From assembly GCA_017999675.1 (NCBI GenBank), contig JAGNLL010000011.1:1-38378 (forward strand): DNA of 38,378 nt, in the 5' to 3' direction. The position numbers were made by a program, and so were the translations under genes. The notes beneath the pieces are model-generated. The model was not told the origin of the DNA and did no database searches. It was given only the letters and a program-made list of their open reading frames with translations. This DNA comes from Rickettsiales bacterium. Its GTDB lineage: Bacteria; Pseudomonadota; Alphaproteobacteria; Rickettsiales; UBA1997. This document shows, one piece after another, positions 33,837 through 38,378 of this stretch. Position 1 is the stretch's first letter, and the number at the start of each line of letters is the position of its first letter.

Positions 33837-35159
33837 ATGAAAATAATCTTACCACTGCTTCTATCTCTACTCATCCAAAGCACCTCTTTTGCGCAAGAAG
33901 CTGCAACAAAGCAAAGCCTTGCTGACGTGGTTGAAGACCTTCTGCCAAGTGTTGTGACAATTTCAATTACTTCAAAAATTTCGACCAACCAAGAGTTCGG
34001 CTCGGGCTTCATTGTTTCAAAAGACGGCTTTGTCGTCACCAACAACCACGTAATTGACGAGGCTAGCGAAATTACCGCGGGTCTAAGTAGCGGCGAAAAA
34101 TTTAAAGCAAAAATTGTCAGCATTGACAAAAAAACCGACATTGCGGTGCTTAAAATTGACTCTGACAAAGAGCTTAAATTTGCCAAATTTGGTGACTCAA
34201 CAAAAGCGCGAATTGGCGATTCAGTAATTGTTGTAGGCAACCCTTTCGGCCTAGGGCTTTCTGTTTCTACCGGCATTGTTTCGGCCAAAGGTCGCAACTT
34301 AAACAACGGACAAATCGACGAATTTATTCAAACCGACGCCGCAATTAACAACGGCAATTCTGGTGGGCCAATGTTTAACTCGCGCGGCGAAATCATTGGC
34401 ATTAGCACGTCAATTTTGTCGCCTTCTGGTGGCAATGTTGGCATTGGTTTTGCCATTCCCTCGTCAATCGCCGCGCAAATTGTAAGACAGCTTAAAGACA
34501 AGGGCGAAGTGGTTCGCGGCTGGATTGGCATTTCAGTGCAAGACGTGTCCGACGAAATTGCCGAGACAATGAAAATTGAAAAATCGAAGGGCGCTTTCGT
34601 CACTGAAATTACCGCCGGCGGGCCGGCAGATCAGGCTGGAATTGTGCCAACCGACGTAATTGTAAAAATTGACGAGGTGGAAATTTTAGAAATGAAAATG
34701 CTGCCAAAAATTATTTCTAAATATTCAATTGGAAAAACTGCTAAGATTACTCTAGTGAGGCACGGCAAAGAAAAAGTTGTGAGCGTGAAAGTTGCAAAAA
34801 TGAGAGAAGAGGCGCCAAAAAAAGCCGAAACTAGGGTGCTAGAAAAACGCCAATCGTTTAAATCGTCCGAACAAATTTTGGGAATTGGTGTGTTAGAATT
34901 AAGCGTTGGAATGAAAAAACTGCGCAAAATTGACGCCGCAATTAAAGGCGTTTTTGTTGCCGAAGTGGCGCTAAAATCTGAAGCTGCAACTAAAGGTGTA
35001 ATGGCCGGAGACGTGATTTTGTCGGTTAACCAAACGCCGCTTAGCTCAATTGACGAGTTAAAAAACTTAATTGAAGAAGCCGCAAAATCGGGCAAAAAAA
35101 TCTACCTATTTTTAAAACGCGGCGGCAGCAATTACGGCGTAGCGTTAAGCGCGAAGTAA
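33837..35159 (+). CDS. degP: DegP/HtrA-family periplasmic serine protease
   Basis: The 440-residue protease has a signal peptide (MKIILPLLLSLLIQSTSFA), the trypsin-like domain with catalytic His71 (TNNHVID), Asp101 (KTDIAVLKI) and Ser175 (NNGNSGGPMF), and two PDZ domains (about 230-320 and 350-440). It degrades or refolds damaged envelope proteins, and could serve the nearby autotransporter and barrel proteins. Divergent from the autotransporter across about 200 bases. ispE begins one base after its stop codon. DegP, DegQ or DegS type cannot be separated firmly; two PDZ domains and a cleavable signal favour DegP/DegQ. Confidence 0.95.
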   Translation: MKIILPLLLSLLIQSTSFAQEAATKQSLADVVEDLLPSVVTISITSKISTNQEFGSGFIVSKDGFVVTNNHVIDEASEITAGLSSGEKFKAKIVSIDKKTDIAVLKIDSDKELKFAKFGDSTKARIGDSVIVVGNPFGLGLSVSTGIVSAKGRNLNNGQIDEFIQTDAAINNGNSGGPMFNSRGEIIGISTSILSPSGGNVGIGFAIPSSIAAQIVRQLKDKGEVVRGWIGISVQDVSDEIAETMKIEKSKGAFVTEITAGGPADQAGIVPTDVIVKIDEVEILEMKMLPKIISKYSIGKTAKITLVRHGKEKVVSVKVAKMREEAPKKAETRVLEKRQSFKSSEQILGIGVLELSVGMKKLRKIDAAIKGVFVAEVALKSEAATKGVMAGDVILSVNQTPLSSIDELKNLIEEAAKSGKKIYLFLKRGGSNYGVALSAK

Positions 35160-35160
35160 A

Positions 35161-36033
35161 ATGCAAACTTTTAGCAGCAAATGCCCAGCGAAAATTAATT
35201 TGTTTCTGAAGCTTGTAGGACAGCGTCCAAACGGCTTTCACGAGCTAGAATCACTTTTTGCTTTTTTAGATTTGGCCGACGAATTGACCGTTTCTCGTCA
35301 TCCTGAACTTGTTTCAGGATCTTCTCTAAAACTAGAAATCACCGGAGAATTCGCCGCTGCAATTGACCAAAAAAACAACCTCTTTACCAAAATTTTAGAT
35401 TTTTTTGCTGCTGAATTTTCTGTTTCAAAAAACCTTCACGTCAAAATTGTAAAAAATATTCCAGTCGCTGCCGGTCTTGGCGGCGGCTCGTCTAATGCCG
35501 CTTATTTTTTGCACGCTTTAAATGAAATTTTTGCTTTGAATTTGAGTGAAAAAGAGCTGCAAAAAATTTCGCTAAATTTTGGCTCTGACATTGCGTTTTT
35601 GCTGCAAAACCAAGCCGCAATTGTGAAGGGTCGTGGCGAAATAATTGAAAAATTTTCTAACTTTGCGCCGATTTCGGCTTTGCTAATTAACCCAAAAATT
35701 GCCGTTTCAACGAAAGAGATTTTTGAGAAATTTGACGGGGTTTTTTCGCCAAAATTTGAGACGGAAAATTTGCTTAAAAAAGACGTTTTTGATTTGCTAA
35801 AAAATTTTGCAAATGACCTGCAAAACCCAGCAATTGCAGCCCTGCCCTTAATTGCTGAAATTCTAACTAATCTAAAAAATAACGGCGCTAAAATTACCAA
35901 AATGTCTGGAAGTGGCGCCAGCTGTTTTGCAATTTTTGAAAGCGAAAAAGATTTGAATTTAGCGGAAGAATTTTTTGTTAAAAACTTTCCAAACTTCTTC
36001 ACAAAAAAAGTAAAAATTTTAGCAAATGTCTAA
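35161..36033 (+). CDS. ispE: 4-diphosphocytidyl-2-C-methyl-D-erythritol kinase
   Basis: The 290-residue GHMP kinase phosphorylates CDP-ME in the MEP isoprenoid pathway. N-terminal SSKCPAKINLFLKLVGQRPNG and the ATP-binding PVAAGLGGGSSNAAYFL are typical, as is KMSGSGASCFAIF near the C-terminus. Residues about 46-54 (RHPELVSGS) are encoded by a single arm of the family D palindromic repeat (35297-35322), an in-frame insertion in a surface loop between early strands. The gene starts one base after degP and overlaps the next gene by eight bases. Confidence 0.95.
   Translation: MQTFSSKCPAKINLFLKLVGQRPNGFHELESLFAFLDLADELTVSRHPELVSGSSLKLEITGEFAAAIDQKNNLFTKILDFFAAEFSVSKNLHVKIVKNIPVAAGLGGGSSNAAYFLHALNEIFALNLSEKELQKISLNFGSDIAFLLQNQAAIVKGRGEIIEKFSNFAPISALLINPKIAVSTKEIFEKFDGVFSPKFETENLLKKDVFDLLKNFANDLQNPAIAALPLIAEILTNLKNNGAKITKMSGSGASCFAIFESEKDLNLAEEFFVKNFPNFFTKKVKILANV
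35297..35322. repeat. Single arm of palindromic repeat family D inside ispE
   Basis: These 26 bases are identical to one arm of the element at 17652-17677 in the alkC-like gene. The second arm is missing. It is read in frame as RHPELVSGS and causes no stop. Confidence 0.92.
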
Positions 36034-36505
36034 ACCATTTTTCGGCCTACAATCAATTGAAGAAAAAATGGCGAGCCTGCTAAAGCCTTTGTTTTCCGGC
36101 AGTAAGAAGGAATTTATTTTGGTGAATAATTTGGTGAAAAATTGGGAGCAAGTAATTGGCAAAAAATACGCTGAGTTTTGCTACCCAAAATCGGTGAATT
36201 TAGGAAAAGAAAAAAGCGTAGGCGGGAAGTTGACGATTGGTGTTTACAATCCTGCTGTTGGATTTTTTTTAGAAAGTAATGCCGAAATAATAATTGAGCG
36301 AATCGCCAGCTTTTACGGTTTTAAGACGATTTCTAAAATTATTATTAAGCAGGAGCCCAAGGTTGTTGAGGGTCACGGGGTTAAAGAAATTAAGCTGCCG
36401 CAGGCGCAGGAAAGTTTTTTAAGTGACAAGATTGCGGATGTTGAAGATCAAGATTTGGCAGAAACTTTGCGTAAGTTGGGGAGAGAGGTTTTGAATAAAA
36501 AATAA
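36026..36505 (+). CDS. DUF721 protein, DciA-like helicase loader candidate
   Basis: The 159-residue protein has the DUF721 pattern: VNNLVKNWEQVIGKKYAEFCYPKSV, followed by LTIGVYNPAVGFFLESNAEIIIERI. DciA, of this family, loads or helps the replicative helicase DnaB in most bacteria that lack DnaC. The DnaB of this genome is encoded at 162-2633. Alphaproteobacterial members differ enough that the loading role is inferred. It overlaps ispE by eight bases and ends at the palindromic terminator 36508-36620. Confidence 0.8.
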   Translation: MSKPFFGLQSIEEKMASLLKPLFSGSKKEFILVNNLVKNWEQVIGKKYAEFCYPKSVNLGKEKSVGGKLTIGVYNPAVGFFLESNAEIIIERIASFYGFKTISKIIIKQEPKVVEGHGVKEIKLPQAQESFLSDKIADVEDQDLAETLRKLGREVLNKK

Positions 36506-36507
36506 CT

Positions 36508-36620
36508 AAAAAAGACCGTCGGTTGAGCGGAGTCGAAACCAACGGAAGGTTCTTGCCTCACGAGTGAAGCAGGAACCTTCCGTTGGTTTCGACTCCGCTC
36601 AACCGACGGTCTTTTTTTTT
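36508..36620. terminator. Palindromic repeat (family B) acting as a probable bidirectional terminator
   Basis: Arms of about 45 bases pair almost perfectly (outer AAAAAAGACC/GGTCTTTTTT). Six A residues start it and nine T residues (36612-36620) end it, so both strands carry a stem followed by T. It fills the gap between the DUF721 gene (ends 36505) and the convergent lipA (ends 36624). The arm sequence is that of the family B repeat at 13795-13916, so a dispersed element forms the terminator here. Confidence 0.88.
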
Positions 36621-36623
36621 GCT

Positions 36624-37607
36624 TTAGTTAGAAGAAAGGCGTCTGTTTCTCTCGTCGCGCATCTTCGCAAAATCATCCCCAGCGTGGTAAGAAGATCTCG
36701 TCAACGGGCTCGACGCCACCATTAAAAACCCTTTGCTGTAAGCCATTTTTTTGTAGAACTCAAACTCGTCTGGATGCACGTAGCGGTCAACCGGCGCGTG
36801 TCTCAAAGTCGGCCTCAAATATTGGCCAATCGTCAAAAAATCAATGTCAGCGCAGCGCATGTCGTCCATTACTTGCAGCACTTGTTCTTTGGTTTCGCCA
36901 AGGCCAACCATTAATCCCGATTTAGTAAACATTGACGGGTCAATTTCTTTAACGCGCTTCAAAAGCCAAAGTGAGTGAAAATATCTAGCGCCAGGACGAA
37001 TAGTGCTGTAAAGGCCCGGAACGGTTTCAATATTGTGGTTAAAAACATCTGGTTTGGCGGCAACTACTTTTTCTAGCGCGCCGTTTTTACGTAGAAAATC
37101 TGGTGTTAAAATTTCAACCGTAGTGCCTGGTGATTTTCTGCGCACGCTTTCAATGCATTCTACAAACTGGTTAGCACCGCCATCTGCCAAGTCGTCGCGA
37201 TCTACCGAGGTAATTACAATGTGTTTTAAACCAGAAACTTTCGCCACGTCGCCAACATTTTCTGGCTCGTGCGGGTTTACCGCGTCAGGTTTACCGGTTT
37301 CAATGTTGCAAAAAGAACAGGCTCTTGTGCAAACCGAACCTAAAATCATTACTGTCGCGTGCTTTTGCGCCCAGCATTCGCCAATGTTTGGGCAGGCAGC
37401 TTCTTCGCAAACCGTGTGTAATTTGTGTTTGTTGAGCATTTCTTTGGTGTCGTAGTAGCCCTTAGAAACTGGCGCTTTTACGCGAATCCAGTCGGGTTTG
37501 CGCTCCATTTTTTCTTTGGGAAAGTTTTCTGCAAATCCCATTAAATCTTTGTTGTCGCGCTTAGCGATTTGGCCCGAGTCGCGTTTTTCTTCGCGTGTTG
37601 GTAACAT
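36624..37607 (-). CDS. lipA: Lipoyl synthase
   Basis: The 327-residue radical SAM enzyme inserts two sulfurs into octanoyl groups on the lipoyl domains of 2-oxoacid dehydrogenases. The auxiliary cluster is bound by Cys67, Cys72 and Cys78 ([12 protein letters not shown]), and the radical SAM cluster by Cys93, Cys97 and Cys100 (CTRACSFC). The C-terminal RSSY holds the conserved serine ligand. The start shares one base with the phoU stop codon (TAATG). It ends at the family B repeat terminator. Confidence 0.98.
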   Translation of the reverse strand: MLPTREEKRDSGQIAKRDNKDLMGFAENFPKEKMERKPDWIRVKAPVSKGYYDTKEMLNKHKLHTVCEEAACPNIGECWAQKHATVMILGSVCTRACSFCNIETGKPDAVNPHEPENVGDVAKVSGLKHIVITSVDRDDLADGGANQFVECIESVRRKSPGTTVEILTPDFLRKNGALEKVVAAKPDVFNHNIETVPGLYSTIRPGARYFHSLWLLKRVKEIDPSMFTKSGLMVGLGETKEQVLQVMDDMRCADIDFLTIGQYLRPTLRHAPVDRYVHPDEFEFYKKMAYSKGFLMVASSPLTRSSYHAGDDFAKMRDERNRRLSSN

Positions 37608-38266
37608 TATTTAATTTCTCCAGTGACAACGAAGTTAGCGATTTCTGCAATGTTAGTTGAGTGGTCGGCCAAGCGCTCGAAGCTTTTGGCAATGAAGAGT
37701 GTGTTGGTGAGTTTTTTTACTTGGTCTTTGCTGAAGTTTTCGTGCTCCATTATTCTAAAAAGATCAGAGTAAATTTGGTCGATTTCGTCGTCTTGTTTTA
37801 AAACCGAAAGGGCCAAATCAACGTCTTGGTCGTTGAATGATTTAACCGCTTCGCTGGCCATTTTTTTACAATTTTCAATCATTGAAATTAGCGATTCTTC
37901 AACGTCGCTTTCAAATTTTTCAGCACCAATTAGCGCAATTTTTTTAATAATGCTTTTGGCTTGGTCACCGCTGCGCTCTAAGTTTGACGCAACTTTTAAA
38001 GACGAAATAATGTAGCGCAAATCAACCGCCATTGGTTGACGCAGCGCCAACATTGCGGTCACTTTTTTTTCAATTAAATTGTCGAGAGTGTTAATTTTGT
38101 AATCGTGAGTTGTGATTTTTTCGATAAATTCTGGATCACGCAGCTTAATCATTTGCGCTACCATTTCGATTGACTGAATTACCAATTCTCCCATTTCATC
38201 AAGCGTACCAGCAATTGAGTGCAAGTCTTTGTCGTAAGATTTAACGGTGTGTTCTTTAAGGCTCAT
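37607..38266 (-). CDS. phoU: Phosphate transport regulator PhoU
   Basis: The 219-residue all-helical protein is made of two three-helix PhoU repeats, each with the metal-binding style pattern ([21 protein letters not shown] and [19 protein letters not shown], parts shown). PhoU restrains the PhoR/PhoB system and Pst transporter activity. I chose ATG 38266 ([15 protein letters not shown]), the usual PhoU start. An upstream in-frame ATG at 38341 would add an unconserved tail. No pst genes are in the window. It is coupled to lipA by a shared base. Confidence 0.95.
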   Translation of the reverse strand: MSLKEHTVKSYDKDLHSIAGTLDEMGELVIQSIEMVAQMIKLRDPEFIEKITTHDYKINTLDNLIEKKVTAMLALRQPMAVDLRYIISSLKVASNLERSGDQAKSIIKKIALIGAEKFESDVEESLISMIENCKKMASEAVKSFNDQDVDLALSVLKQDDEIDQIYSDLFRIMEHENFSKDQVKKLTNTLFIAKSFERLADHSTNIAEIANFVVTGEIK

Positions 38267-38352
38267 TTTTTTTGAAATTTGACGTTGATGGATAGGGGCG
38301 CGGGAATTAGATTTTTTCGGTAAGCAAAATTCAACAGACAATCACTTCAAAC

Positions 38353-38378
38353 ATGAAAAAAATCTTAGTAATTGGTTC
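38353..38378 (+). CDS. Start of an unidentified gene, cut by the window edge
   Basis: ATG at 38353 opens the frame MKKILVIG, running off the right edge on the plus strand. Such a start is typical of a Rossmann-like or ATP-grasp protein. PurD, for example, begins in this way, but eight residues cannot identify it. It is divergent from phoU across 86 bases. Confidence 0.45.

Noticed and set aside
1-38378. CRISPR arrays from repeated palindromes.
   Set aside because: The repeats are scattered singly through the window with no regular spacers and no cas genes.

Overview
This AT-rich window looks chromosomal and probably comes from an alphaproteobacterium near the Rickettsiales. The reasons are the RegB/RegA-type redox two-component pair, an sdhCDAB operon, pyruvate phosphate dikinase, an isoleucyl-tRNA synthetase that resembles rickettsial enzymes from memory, and many dispersed palindromic repeats, two of which are read in frame inside proteins as in the rickettsial palindromic elements. 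The proline and homoserine genes (proA, proC, hom) suggest more biosynthesis than in Rickettsia itself. The lineage is inferred; no search was run. Almost everything is housekeeping DNA. I see no tRNA, rRNA, CRISPR array, prophage or insertion sequence.

Layout. 1-4557 (minus strand): start of tsaD, dnaB carrying a large intein, then the regB-regA pair. 4558-4999: a 440-base gap with palindromes and a terminator. 5000-6841: glmS (minus). 7116-11018 (plus): sdhC-sdhD-sdhA, a small DUF4160/DUF2442 pair, then sdhB. 11181-13313 (plus): proC-rnhA and an unknown membrane protein. 13438-21410 (minus): a GIY-YIG protein, ppdK, and the tight cluster hom-glyS-alkC-like. 21537-24032 (plus): a short ileS. 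24047-25768 (minus): an unknown protein with a Pro/Thr/Ser-rich segment and an outer-membrane beta-barrel. 25853-29863 (minus): a tight operon of an alpha-carbonic-anhydrase-like lipoprotein, a NuoN/MrpD-like membrane protein, proA and recR. 29971-33638 (minus): mrp/apbC and a large autotransporter. 33837-36505 (plus): degP-like protease, ispE and a DciA/DUF721 protein. 36624-38266 (minus): phoU-lipA. A new plus-strand gene begins at 38353.

The most notable items are: (1) a class 3 type intein, with residue 1 Ala and the W/C/T triad, splitting the Walker A lysine and threonine of DnaB; (2) a carbonic-anhydrase-like lipoprotein that has lost two of three zinc histidines, directly upstream of a NuoN/MrpD-like protein that has lost its key Glu and Lys, a possible repurposed two-protein membrane system; (3) a DUF4160/DUF2442 pair inside the sdh operon, with a one-base frameshift at the start of DUF4160; (4) at least seven families of palindromic repeats, some acting as probable terminators and two inserted in frame in AlkC-like and IspE proteins; (5) an IleS that ends early in a hairpin; (6) an unknown two-membrane-segment protein with PT/PS repeats of a eukaryote-like style.
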